DNA of 64,000 nucleotides from Fragilaria crotonensis (Eukaryota > Bacillariophyta > Fragilariophyceae > Fragilariales > Fragilariaceae): contig JAKSYS010000193.1 of assembly GCA_022925895.1 (NCBI GenBank), positions 1 through 64,000 of the forward strand, written 5' to 3'. A program made the position numbers and the translations under genes. Of this stretch, positions 33,069 to 44,355 are shown in pieces (position 1 is the stretch's first letter; each line of letters starts with the position of its first letter). The notes beneath the pieces are model-generated. The model was not told the DNA's origin and made no database searches. It was given only the letters and a program-made list of their open reading frames with translations.

Positions 33069-35519
33069 TCAAATGCTCCCTCCGCTGTCAGAATCCTCTG
33101 GTAGTACTTCAATTGCATGAGGACCACGACGACGTTGTCGCTGTGGCTGGTCACCAGCAGCAGCATTGTTTTCGACCATTGCAGTCCCCCTGCGACGCTT
33201 CAAACCAATGGGGCGTGGCCTATTAGAGAGATTTCCAGCAGGTAAGTTTCTCTTGTCCTCTTCGCTGCCCTTCTTGAGTATGACACTCCTGCTAAGGTAT
33301 GTTGCCCGTGTGGCAATGACCCAGTCGTTGTGGTGCAATCGCCCATTGTTGAACACGTAGCTCACCCTTGTTTTCAAATATTCTGTGCCCCTCTCGTACA
33401 GATCATTGACAATTTCAGGCGTCAGATTCTCAGGAATTTCCCCGACACCTGCCTCCATCACTAAAAACACTGGTCTCCAATGTATTTTGAACACGTCGCT
33501 CACCTTTTTGGGAAGCGGGCAGGTAAGAACTTTCGGAAGGGTTTTATGTTCCTTTGTTCTAATACACCGTTCTCACCCTCTGTTGCAAAGCCTGGCATCC
33601 CTTGGAGCCACAGCTTCCATCCAACATCTCGCTTCACTCCAGCAGGGAATGCGAATGTGGCCGGTACATCCCAGAACCGGCCACGGTAACTGAAAAGTGT
33701 GCCACGATTGCCACCAAACATGATGGCTCTACCAGCATTAGCAGCAGCACCAGCAGCATGATCATGTGGAGGCAGTAGGCGAGCTTGACCTTATCGGATG
33801 ACATCAATTTGTTCGCGAACGTCGTTTCTGATCCCATTGCGAAAGTCATCTAGAATCGTAATAATCTGTTGCCGACTAATTTGTCCATTTTCAATAGCCC
33901 GCTCTTCCATAGCATCAAAAATAGTTTGTCTTACCAATGTTGATTGTTCGTTCACTCGTAGAAGTGTTGATTGACAGAGTTCAAGCAGTGAAGTCATCAG
34001 ATTGAGTTGCATCACGTGAGGGGGCACGCCTGTAGATTTAGACATTGTCACCGTAGGCGCAGTAGTTACTTTCGTCTTTAAACGAAGTAGAAGCTCAGGA
34101 TGTTGCTTGAAGCAGAGGTACCGCGGAGAAAGGATGTCCTGCATGTCTACCAGATGTTGCAAGTAACCAATCGGACGCAAATACAACAGATGCCAATACG
34201 CGAACCAGTACCCCAATACTGGAAGGGTATTGTGCAATAATGACAGAGTACATAAGCTGTAAGGCATCATGTATGTCAGCATCTTCAACTGGATTGTCAA
34301 CCGTCCAATGAGGAGGGAGTACTGAAAAAGTACTGTGGTTAGGGTCCAGCCCACATAGGCAGCGACCTAGGTAGGCATCGCCTGCCTCGGCAAACTGCCA
34401 GTAGACGTCAATAACTTTTCCAAGGGACCAATCGCCCCGATTCGCAATTGAGGCAATTGGTGGTGGGGCCGTTGTTGCACATGTCACATGCGTGGCACTG
34501 CCTTTTCTCAAACCATGGGAAGACATTGTCCTGATGTACGTTTGGGCAATATCCCAGGACACTTTTATGATAACTTGAAGCTGCTCACAGTACCGATGAG
34601 CTGCGCTGCCTATACCTGCACCCTGACGAATGAAAACCCGTTCGGAGTTACCGCGGAAGGTGTTCTGGTTCAATGACAACCAGACACCCAAACTGACACC
34701 TGGACACAGAACTGGGTCCAAAGGGTTACAATAGACGGCTTTGTTGTGCGTCTTCTCGCCTTCTTTGTCTGATTTCGTTGAATCATGACGAATCACAAAA
34801 TGATGGTCTTCAGAAAGTCCTATATTGTGCAATGCCAATGGGTCAATTGATATGGACCGGGCCATAAGGTTCCACTGTAGAATAGTAGTCCACACCCAAA
34901 CAAATATGTTTCCTCTTTCAATTGCCCATGTAAGTATCAAGCAAAACAGGGAAAAGCTGATTGGATCAGCACTCTTCTTGTCCACATTGCCACGACTGCG
35001 AGCGTCTGCAGTTTCTTTCTTGAATGACAAAAGAAAACTGTGCATCTCAGAATAGTATGTTGAAGATAGTACCTGTTTAACTGTTCTTGAACCGAACAGA
35101 ATGGCATCATTTATCTTGCGTATGTGTTCATGCGAGTATAGTTTTGCATCTTCACCTTCCGCAGCAGTCTTTGTCTTTGTTGCTGCCATGTATGCTATGA
35201 CCAAATCCACACGAAGTCCCTCATACACAAGGTCGCGGTCACATTTGTGGTAGTACTTCATTGGGTCAGCCTTCTCCTCTGCAGACAAAACACGAGTTCC
35301 AACTTCAAAGTAGTCTGGATACTCCACCATCCACCACTCAATCAATTTCTTAAGACGACGACGATGCGTGCGTCGTGTCTCACTTGAACTTTCTTTGGTC
35401 GTTGTCGCATTCATTGCTGCTACATGCTCGGCTCGTACCTGTACCTCTGCCCCTATTGTAACAGCTGAGTCATCAGTGACACGGATCCTCCCTCCTCCTC
35501 TGTTGTTAGATTGTGACAT
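33069..35519 (-). mobile_element. Crypton-like tyrosine-recombinase element, broken
   Basis: The N-terminal 470 or so codons (35519 to about 34100) are open. They show a tyrosine recombinase pattern: a first Arg context (NLMARS), a His-x-x-Arg box (SSHGLRKGSATH), then SLGKVIDVYWQF with a candidate catalytic Tyr, and GLDPN...LPPHW. There is no reverse transcriptase nearby on this strand, which favours a Crypton-type DNA transposon over a DIRS element. Downstream blocks (QHPELLLRLK, then FPAGVKRDVGWKLWLQG, IKPFRKFLP, IHWRPVFLVMEAG) look like the C-terminal part of the same protein, possibly DNA-binding. About three breaks separate the blocks, so the copy is dead. Element ends were not found. 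It lies between LINE 1 and LINE 2. Confidence 0.6.
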
Positions 35520-35558
35520 GATTATGATGGCTTGGGAAATGTCATGATCTGACAACAA

Positions 35559-36922
35559 GTTAAAAATACTTTAGCAGCAAGTATCTCCATGCGCTAATGG
35601 AACGACCATAGTAATGCGGGAAATTTGAAAGGTCTAAGTAACTTAAACAATTTAACAACCTATTAACGGTCAATCCTAGTTGAAACACGGACCTGGTTTG
35701 GATTAGGTCCTCTCCGAAAGTCATACGATTAAGCATATGATTTTTGGGGTGGACCTATTGCTCTACACATCATACATACTAGGGTCTACGCAAAAATGAC
35801 TTTTTGGTACACCCGGAAAACATATACTACTAATCATATGACTCTAGGGAAAACTTCGGCACTAGACCGTATGCTCCCCTCAGTTACATGTACGTCTGTT
35901 CCTACGGAGTATTGACCAGTTTGGGGTTTGGGGTTTGGGGTACTGCGCGTCCTCTATCCTGTATCCTGTGGTATGTATCATGCTACTCCGATCAGTTGTG
36001 AGGAACCCACTAGAGTATATATATTATATACGGAAAGAGGGTAAGACAGTATCGTCGTACTCGGAGCTAGTACTGTACTGGGTCCCAAGTCCCAACGCGT
36101 GAGAAAAGTATGACCTTTCCCCAAGCCTCCTGTACCTTTGATTTTTCAAAATATACTTTGGGATTAGCTTGTTATGTATGTATCATATGCATAGTATAAT
36201 GCCACAAACCGGAGAGCATATACTGCCTGTGGACTGTGGACTGTGGACTTGCTTTCCGAGTGTGTGTCGGGACTGCGATTCTCTGTACTCTGTAGTAGTA
36301 CGGAGTACTCATTCTCTAGTAGTACAACACCACACTGGTGAAGTCCCACGACAACACGCCACAGACAATGAAAATATGCAAGATGATGGAGGATAAACCA
36401 CTGCTTAGATGGCTAGGGATGATGCCAAGAGCTGTGGTTGTTATGGGCACACTCAACCACAGTGTGTACATTAAACTCTTCTACCCGCACATGTGTATCA
36501 GACATATTTCTAGGCGGCTGCATTTCATGTTGCTGGCCCCGAGGGTTGGGCAGATGTTGTAGTGACTGGTGTAAGTTAATGGCTCCAATATAGTTATGGA
36601 TTAATCATGAGAAGTGGTATTCACAGTTGCTGGGGTACTAGCATTAATATAAAGCTACCGGTAGTAGTATCTACATGAGTCAAATTATGACAGTACTGGG
36701 ACAGATTGAGAAGCAAGTGATTTGACCTTATCCATTCGCAAATATCTAACAGGAAGACTCAACCAAGGCCCACCAGCCAGTTTTATAAAACATTGATACA
36801 GGGCCTGGAAGGACAGCACTTTCATCAGAAATTGTATTGGTGGCAAAGCAAGGAGCACTGCTCTTTGAATGAGGATTGATCACAATGGTTGGTTTACCTG
36901 ATTTCAACAGGATACGGAAGCC
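35559..36922. other. Intergenic region
   Basis: About 1.4 kb upstream of the recombinase element with no supported gene. It contains a short GGGGTTT triplication (35923-35941) and GTAC-rich patches (36060-36330). The part from 36338 on may already belong to the old reading frame described next. Confidence 0.4.
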
Positions 36923-37238
36923 TTGTATGGCCCACCCAAGTCCGCCACCTATTCGCGAGTGAGAAGGTGGTACAGCAGAAGTCAATCAAGAGCGGTCTTG
37001 CAAGGAGTTACGGCCAGTTACTCAGCTCTGTTGTTCTCACTCTTGAGTTTGGTGACCTTCCAGCAATTGTTAATGGCACGCACAGTCATCGACACCATCG
37101 CTGATAAACCATTCAATTTTCACTTCATGAAGGACAAGGTCCTTTGTTCTCTTGACAAGAACCTGTTTCAAAAAAGGGATGAGGAAGACGCTCAGCAGAC
37201 AATGCACCCAGCAGGATGCAGCACTCAAAGACTTACAT
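36923..37238 (+). pseudogene. Left part of an old ORF split by LINE 2
   Basis: An open frame whose last codons (CSTQRLT) run into the LINE insertion point. The same residues reappear at 40466 on the far side in the frame expected if the LINE and one target copy were absent. I do not recognise the protein; KPFNFHFMKDKVLCSLDKN is the most protein-like part. The start is unknown. It may be a host gene remnant or another element. Confidence 0.4.
37220..37238. repeat. Target-site duplication of LINE 2, left copy
   Basis: AGCACTCAAAGACTTACAT; it matches 40465-40483 at 18 of 19 positions. Confidence 0.8.
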
Positions 37239-40200
37239 AATAATAATAACTGAACTAATTATCGGGTTAGCACCATTTTTGAGCCGTTAGACTCAAAACG
37301 TGTACCCCATTGTGGCGAGTTTCCTCGCGAGAATTTTTATTCTAGTTGAGAACGTGCGGACTCACTCTTTTTTCCGGAAAAATGATGTACTAATGCGCGT
37401 CTGTTTTGCAGATTCACTGCAATATTCCTTACATGACTGTTTCACTCGCCGTAGCCACCGACGTCTCGTAGATGCTGGGCCGTTAATTAACTTTTCCAAG
37501 GATCTTTCGCAATAATGTTGATCTTTGGCGCAAAGTAGATGATGATTGTTGTGGTAATGCTTTACCTCCGCGATCTCCTGTGACCTGACTTCCTTCATAC
37601 TGGTGTCGCCGCTTTTGTGTAGTGTCTCGTTTCGAGAGGTCCATATGCGCGTCGTGTGATTATAAATCTCAGATATACAGCATTTCATGGTCTGTTCACC
37701 CTTGTCAACGTCAGCTTTGTGATCCACCTTCATTGACAGCATGGATAGTTCCATCCATTTTTTGGTCATAAAACCTTTTGTAGCCTGTTCCCACCCGATA
37801 GAGGATTGTGAGTCCAATGCCATTTGTATCGGTTGGTGGAGATGAGACGGGTAGTGAGATATGTCCAGTGAGAATGTTTTGTTGTGTTGCAGTGACCAAT
37901 GGTGTATACCCTGTACAAGAAGATGTCGAGCGGGATGCGCTTTTGACTGGCATACTGATATTTGTAACTGTTCCAGACTCCGTAACATTTCTCGGTTACT
38001 CCTGCACGTTAACAGATGTTTAGACGTCTCCTGTGACTGCATGCAACACGGACACAGGCCGAGTGCTGTGTCCTTGACTAAAGACTGCTGAAGCCGTCGT
38101 GCTCCCAGTTGGAGTTGTCCGTGAACCATCTTCATGTGTGTGACTTGTTTTTGGGGTTGCAGCCGGCGGAAATGTTTTCCAAATAGCCAAAAGTCAACCG
38201 ATTCCCATACTTGATCAGTCCAGCCTTGTTTTTCCTGAATATATTGCCGGAGATGATAACCATTAATGTGGTACCTGATACACTCGTCGTATTGGCTTGT
38301 CAGTCGGGTCCCGTTGTGCGTGATTGAGACCTGTTGCTCCGGAATATTGTCCACTTGGGGTGCTGAGGAGTGGAGCCGACCGCGGAGTCTATACCGAGTG
38401 GCAAGAAAATCTGCGTCGATATTCAACCGAGCAGATCGTGGAAAGTTGTTCATATGATCGGAGTGAGTCTTGATGACCTTTGACCCATTCGGATCTAAAT
38501 GGCCTTCCGAGCTTATGTTTTAACCCAGAGATAAGTGACAGCAGGTCGTGATCATTTGGCAACTTGATTCGTCGAGAGTTCCATCGAGAATGCTTGGTAA
38601 TACGAGTGATTGCAGAACGACTGTCGGTGTACCAACGGAAGGTGCTCCGATGTCGAAGGCCCCAAAACCGAGACAAACTGACCACCAGAAGTAGCGCAGA
38701 TGCACATCCACATAATTCGCTGCGTGTGGAGGAAGACGTGTCGTATGGCCCGTCAACCGGACCTGCACATTTTTTTACAACACCTGCTTCTTACTTGCCA
38801 ATACCCAGCCGAAGGTCCCGGATGTCCCTTGAAGTCCGCTGTATGATGCCACATAGAGGCGGGCTTTTGATCGGAAGGCTCGCCTGTAATGTTGTCGCTC
38901 ACTTGTTCGAGATCAGTGAGCATACGACGTTGGGGTTTGGGTAGTGATCGTACGTACTCATAAGGTTTGGATATTCCGTAGCTAGTGCTAGTTTTGTGTT
39001 GATTGGTGGATGTAGTGCTGACGGAGCTTTAATATCTGGTGGATCTTTGAGATAAGGTATATACCGTAGAAAGGATGATTGTATGTATCTCTTCCATAAT
39101 CGCCGTTCCGATGCTGTGAGAAATTCCTGTCGTGGGCATCGAGGGTCATCGGTCCATGTGTCTGGGCGTGTCGCGTCAATGTACTCTAGCGTGTTAGGCT
39201 TCGCCCGATTTACCATATCCGATATCCGTAGAACCTGTAAATGCATGCGAACATAATTGATGTCGCGCTGTTGACACTCTGTGTACCTTGATAAGTGTTG
39301 CTGCTGCATGATATATTGATCATGTTTTACCGTTAATTGCGGCATGTACTCCTCGGTCAGTTTGATTGTAATGTTGTGGCGGGACTTAATTGACGAAGCG
39401 AAAGAACCCATGTCGGTGTCAAGTGTGGAATGTATTGATTCGGAAATTCGAGCAATGGGTTTCCAATTCCTGCTTCGAGCTGTGAGTATTGTAAATTTAT
39501 TCGGAGCAGATTTCCAGTCTCTGAGTCACTATAGATGGCGTTGCGGAAAAATTTTATTGCTTCCACTCCTACCTCCGTGCGAAGATCATACAATCCCAGT
39601 CCTCCAAGTTCTATTGGGCCGTGACGTATTGATGTGGGTATCGTAGACAAGACGTGGAGTCTTTGAAGCATGACCTGAATTACCCGACTCTGAACTTATT
39701 GTAGATCCTCTTCGTTCACAGCGATTGTTGGGAGGCTGTATCGCATTGACGGAATATATATTGAGCGATGGAAACTTTGTATATCTGTAGCCGTTAATCT
39801 GGGAGACGCTAACCTCATCGCCTAGTTGTCCGCTTTCTTTTGTAGAACTTGAAGATGATCTGTGAAGTCCCCTATCGGATTTAGATGGACTCCCAGCATC
39901 CTTACGGAATCCTGTGGTTTTGTTCTTCTATGATTGTCCGTGATGGTGTTGAGCCTTGCTGTAGTGTTATCTGTCTGTCTTTGGGTTGTGCTTGTTGCAA
40001 AGAAGGCCGACCATTTTTCAATTCCCAGAACATCGCATACCATGAGCATTTTGAGAGATTCAGTTTACCGCCCGACAGGTAAAGTATGTGTTCCCATGTT
40101 TGAGCGATAGTTTGAAGTCTCGTAGTAAGTTCGTCCAGAGACAATTGTCCGGATGGAGATGTCAGACCAAGAGATGTGTCGTCCACAAACGCGTCCACCA

Positions 40201-40464
40201 ATCGACTATGTGATCGGCCGTGAAGGATTCGAATGTCATTCTTTCTGGAACCAATTTTTCCAATGTGTTTAGCATGACCATTGTCAAGGTGAGCCAAACG
40301 GAGGGCGATGCACCGCCTCCCTGTCCAATCCCAAACAGTGGCTCGAGTGCGGTACCCTGATAATTTCCTTCTGAGACCCCGTGCGTTGTCTTTACTGTAT
40401 ACTGCATTGATCGGAGAACGTCAGATTGAATTTTTATTGCGTTCGTTGGCATGCCGCACCGTCG
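37239..40464 (-). mobile_element. 5'-truncated LINE (LINE 2) with RNase H, degenerate
   Basis: Reads right to left. It begins inside the reverse transcriptase (SMQYTVKTTHGVSEGN, GIGQGGGASPSVWL at about 40.3 kb, DAFVDDTSLGL at about 40.19 kb). Then come a connection region (39.67-38.9 kb), an RNase H domain (WYTDSRSAI, WVKGHQD at 38.7-38.5 kb), and a C-terminal ORF (38453-37362, 363 residues) with a CPCCMQSQETSKHLLTC zinc-binding motif. The 3' end is a (TTA)n tail at 37239-37250. Loss of the 5' half, the short-repeat tail and a 19-bp target duplication fit target-primed reverse transcription that stopped early. The coding part is split among several frames, so the copy is dead. Clade not assigned; the Val-Asp-Asp catalytic box is unlike LINE 1. 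Confidence 0.82.
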
Positions 40465-40483
40465 AGCACGCAAAGACTTACAT
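40465..40483. repeat. Target-site duplication of LINE 2, right copy
   Basis: AGCACGCAAAGACTTACAT; one mismatch to the left copy at 37220-37238. Confidence 0.8.
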
Positions 40484-40750
40484 TGCGATACAATATGCTC
40501 ATTGAAGGTGTTGGATTCAACCCTGGAATATTTGACGCACCAACAATTCCAATAGCAGCTCATGTTTACAGGGTAACAACAACGGAGAAAGCACAGGCAG
40601 ATCAAATGCTTAAGAGTGGGAAAGCCTTCTTGGCGTGAAACTACTGCGCTTTGCAAGTTGGCAATGCAGCAGGCAGGTGTCACAATACGAGCTCAAAGGC
40701 AGCAACTGCAACTGAACAAAATTGCAAAGGCAAACACTTCAAACAAATAG
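40484..40750 (+). pseudogene. Right part of the old ORF split by LINE 2
   Basis: Continues the frame of 36923-37238 after the duplicated target (LRYNMLIEGVGFNPGIFD, then TTTEKAQADQMLKSGKAF). A change of frame near 40637 leads into a Gln/Ala-rich, coiled-coil-like end (KLAMQQAGVTIRAQRQQLQL) with a stop at 40748-40750. Heptad-like spacing suggests a real former C-terminus. Function unknown. Confidence 0.4.
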
Positions 40751-41559
40751 AATATGGCACAGCCAGTTGAAGTCATTGGAAAAGCACAGGAAACATGTGC
40801 AAAACACAAATTCAATGTACGAAGGTAACTTCCAGTGAAGGATTGGTCACATAGTCCGCTGGGTGCTCCCCGCTGAGGCACAGATGCCCTTTCTCTTGAA
40901 AGATATGAAGAAACAAGATCAAATTCTTGCAAAACATGCATCATTGCCCAATAATCGGACCACATCTCATTCTTTGTATAGAGGTGGTCCCTGCTATCCC
41001 ACCAATAAAGCATAAAAATGGGTGTCACAGAAACCAATGATTGTCAAGCAATGGACTAGATTGTTAGCTTGAAACCGCTCTCAAATGAGAATTATTCGCA
41101 TCCGCTTTACCTTCAAGTCGGAAGTCCCACAAAAGTTCTAATTCGAGCATTATTGGGAAATTCAAGGGATTAAAAACTGAGATATCACATATCTTACAAT
41201 GCAGCCTTGTAGCTGACTCACTCTTTATTGACATCTTTGATGAAAGGGATTTGATTCGCTACACTACTGACTCCTGTGTCAAGATACTACTGTGTTAAGG
41301 AAATCTTGGGGGGGGGGGGGGTTTGAATTGACTTATCATTTTACATGTTTACGTCTTCCGGCACGATCAGAAGTGCCAGTTTTTGCGGTTCATAGACGAC
41401 CTGCAGCCGGCAAGCGCTATTGCTAGGGGTTCATGCCTTGGAGCTTCTGCCATACATCCTCCAGATTCGAGTCGCCGAAGGGGGACCCCGTGTATAGATT
41501 TGTTGACACTCTCTATCTACAGAGTCAAGGGACTGGTTTCGACTTGAAGTAAAACCCAA
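40751..41559. other. Intergenic region with a G14 homopolymer
   Basis: No gene supported. A run of 14 G lies at 41308-41321. The minus-strand frame 40693-41037 is Cys/Phe-rich and not convincing as a protein. Confidence 0.45.
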
Positions 41560-41841
41560 TCAACATTCCACGACCCTTGCAAATTGCTTGGATGTAATGA
41601 GCTTTTGCACTTCGAGCAAACGAGAAAGTGTCACTGGGTTGCTTCCACCTTCTGATACTATAAACAAGAATCGGCGTACGTCTCCATACCCGGTGGGGCC
41701 TTGCTTGCTTCGAAAAATATGCTGGTTTGCCGTTTCCTTTGTGGACATATTCTTCCCGATACTCCTCAAAAAGTCATCGAATGAGCTCTCCTTGACCGTG
41801 GTACGAAGCCGCACTGCTGCCAGAACGGTTTTCGGCACCAC
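41560..41841 (-). CDS. Possible gene fragment, unknown
   Basis: A minus-strand open frame of about 93 residues with protein-like composition (KTVLAAVRLRTTVKE, SFDDFLRSIGKN, GYGDVRRFLFIVSEGG). It has no ATG at its start and an in-frame stop shortly upstream, so if real it is an exon or a fragment. I do not recognise it. It lies 300 bp downstream of F-box-like copy 2 on the same strand. Confidence 0.22.
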   Translation of the reverse strand: MVPKTVLAAVRLRTTVKESSFDDFLRSIGKNMSTKETANQHIFRSKQGPTGYGDVRRFLFIVSEGGSNPVTLSRLLEVQKLITSKQFARVVEC

Positions 41842-42139
41842 ATCCCGCGCACTTCATTGGTATTTCAGTGGTACTCCGAGTATCTTGAGCCCTACAGCAA
41901 CTTGGACTACCACAGTTCTAGACACAGTACTATTCTGCTCTTTGAACACTAATGACGATTATACCCTTAACGTTGAGGTGCACAGCGGCGGCACTTTAAA
42001 CATATTTCCGTTTTTATTGATTGTAAACGATGATGTTTCCTACGTTATCATCAACATCAAAACTTGTCTCCGTAACCGCCAGACAATCCTCTACACTTGG
42101 GTGTCTAAAGTGTTGTAATGGGCTAGTGAAATTGTCAAG

Positions 42140-43815
42140 TCAACGATGACTGAGATTGCGACAAAGCTCATCGAAGATCGACACAAACTCACGATTTCGA
42201 AATCGAGTCACTACATTACCCCGCAATTTCCCCAACTCGACCGTGATGGAGTCGACGTTTGCTTGCCGGACTCTTGGCTCAATGCGTGCATCCAGGAAAG
42301 CCAGGGCGTTGATAAGCTCAATCAAAACTTGAGTCAAGGGTAGAAGCTCTTGAAATGCGGCAGCGGCGGCATCGCATCGTCTCGTAAACTCGGCTCGATT
42401 GCTTTCTTCTTCGTCATCGGTGTCATTATCGATGACGTCGGCATCCTCCATAGTCAGATTTGGCTGGGCCACAAGGTCGATATACACAACCTTCGCCAGA
42501 TCCCTTGCACAGGTTTCTGTGATGAGTGGGTATTGCCGTATCACATTCGCATCTTGAACGAGGACGATGGCTGCAAAGACACCAGCCCAATTCCCAATCG
42601 GACGGTCAGGATCGTTGCGAGGGTTGATGGAGTAATTATTCTCCAACCACTGCATTGCACGAACACATCACCTCGCCTTATTTCGTCCAGCATGTCGCCG
42701 TTGATTGATCGAAGAGCGAAGTGCGGTTGTTCTTGATTCCGGAAATGTTCTCGAAGGCCATTTTCCCAAGGATTATTCTCGTCAAGAAAACCAAAGTGAA
42801 GAAAGTCAGTTTCATGGAGAGTTTGCATGGCCTGGCATAGATAGTCGGCGATCTCCTGCAGCTGTCTTTCAATCACTTGGTTCTGTAATGCGATCGGGTG
42901 TGATGCAAGATCATGTACGAGCTCGTCTATGAGCTCGTCCACCATGTTTGAGTAGAATACGATACAAGAGCAATCCGAACCTGAACCGTCGGGGGATGGA
43001 TGTCGGCATTCGTAGAAGGAACACAGCACATCTGAGTACGGGCAGTGCATTTCCTCCAACAAACCTTGAAGCCTGTTCATAAGCAGTACTGTGTCGGCCA
43101 ATGGAAAACCCTCAACCTGGTGGCGATTTGCCCCTTGAACATTGTTGTCATGAATGGATCGCCTGATGATTTCGTACGCTTCCGGTGGCCATGTCTGATC
43201 TGCTTGGTTCAAGAGCGCTTCAATTTGCTCGTTTGCCGCCGCTTCTGAAGCTACATCCCATGAGATGATAGGACCAGCTCTCTCTCCACTGGCGTCCGTG
43301 AAAGGAATCGTAAGCACATGTGCGTTCCATCTGTACAACCTTGACATGCGTCTTTCTGTAGCGAGGGCCTCGTGGTGCAGGTCGATCTCTGTCGTTATGC
43401 CGAGGAAGCAGTCCCAACACAGAAATAGTCCAAAGTGTGGACTGGGAGTTGTTACTGCTGACATGCATGCCCGAGATTCGCACCTTGTCCCGTTGACGAG
43501 GCGCAAGAGGCGAAGAGGCGATGGAAGGTGAATAGAAGCGTCGCTCGGGGCGTTATTAGTCGAAGGGAGAGCCCTTTCAAGGACTTGAATTGCTGTTCTC
43601 TTCGCCTGTCCCCCACTCTGCAAAGCACTGGTCACAACATGATCATGATTGATGCGAGTACCCTGACTGTAACGTCTGCAACACATAGACAAGTGGAGAA
43701 GGCCTCTAGGATTGATGAAGGAAAGAACGATCGCAAACATACCAGGTTCCAACAAATCTAGCAGCACACTGTCACTTTGCCGTTCTCCGTCATCGACGTT
43801 TCTGTTTGAGAGCAT
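42140..43815 (-). pseudogene. F-box-like protein, copy 2 (one frameshift)
   Basis: A paralogue of 25961-27634, alike along its whole length, including the F-box-like start (LEPGMFAIVLSFINPRGLLHLSMCCRRYSQ) and the Cys/His blocks. From ATG 43815 the frame is open for about 385 codons. Near 42660, at GDVF, one base is missing relative to copy 1 (copy 1 reads GDVFGAMKWLENNYS), and the last 170 codons continue in another frame to a stop at 42140. Everything else is conserved, with many third-position differences from copy 1, so the break is recent or is an assembly indel. The duplication includes short stretches of both flanks. Confidence 0.78.
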
Positions 43816-44355
43816 CTGTGCGGTGTAACAGCAAGGCGCGCAGCTCCAATTTTAGATGTTAGTGAGAATGCGGTGATGCCTATACTCTGATTCCAGGACG
43901 TGACCGGGCGTACTCAGAATGTGCTTCCTCTTATGTTGTTCGAGTATTACTAGTACAGGACGACGTCAGGAGCGATTCCAAAAAAATACTTATAACTCAA
44001 CTGATGCACTCGGGTATAAGGACAAGGTCTACAGTACGACGATGGCAACAATCAGCGCACGGTCAACCGGGACTACAGCATGAATACCGCATTATGAAAT
44101 TATAGTAACGGTCACACACGAAAGAGTCCAGAGTACGGTACCACAGTACGAACGAAGTATGAACACGACGGAAACGGAGCCGGATGTACAGAGAATGCGA
44201 ACGAGTGGATGCAAATGCATCACGTGGAAACGGTACCGGGAAGACGCCTAGAAGCGACCGATGGAACGGCAACTGTCATCGACACTTTAAGTTCAATTGG
44301 ATTTATCGTGCCTCTCTCGAGACTATAGTGATTAACACTTCTAAAATACTATTCA
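43816..44355. other. Spacer between F-box-like copy 2 and the DIRS-like fossil
   Basis: No gene. The left 60 bp resemble the upstream of copy 1. The left end of the DIRS-like element probably lies here, but I could not define its terminal repeat. Confidence 0.4.

Noticed and set aside
35923-35941. Telomere-like GGGGTTT triplet
   Set aside because: Only three units, not the TTAGGG-type repeat expected, and no further array.
40693-41037. 114-codon minus-strand frame
   Set aside because: Cys/Phe/Leu-rich, no motif, overlaps the end of a better plus-strand remnant.
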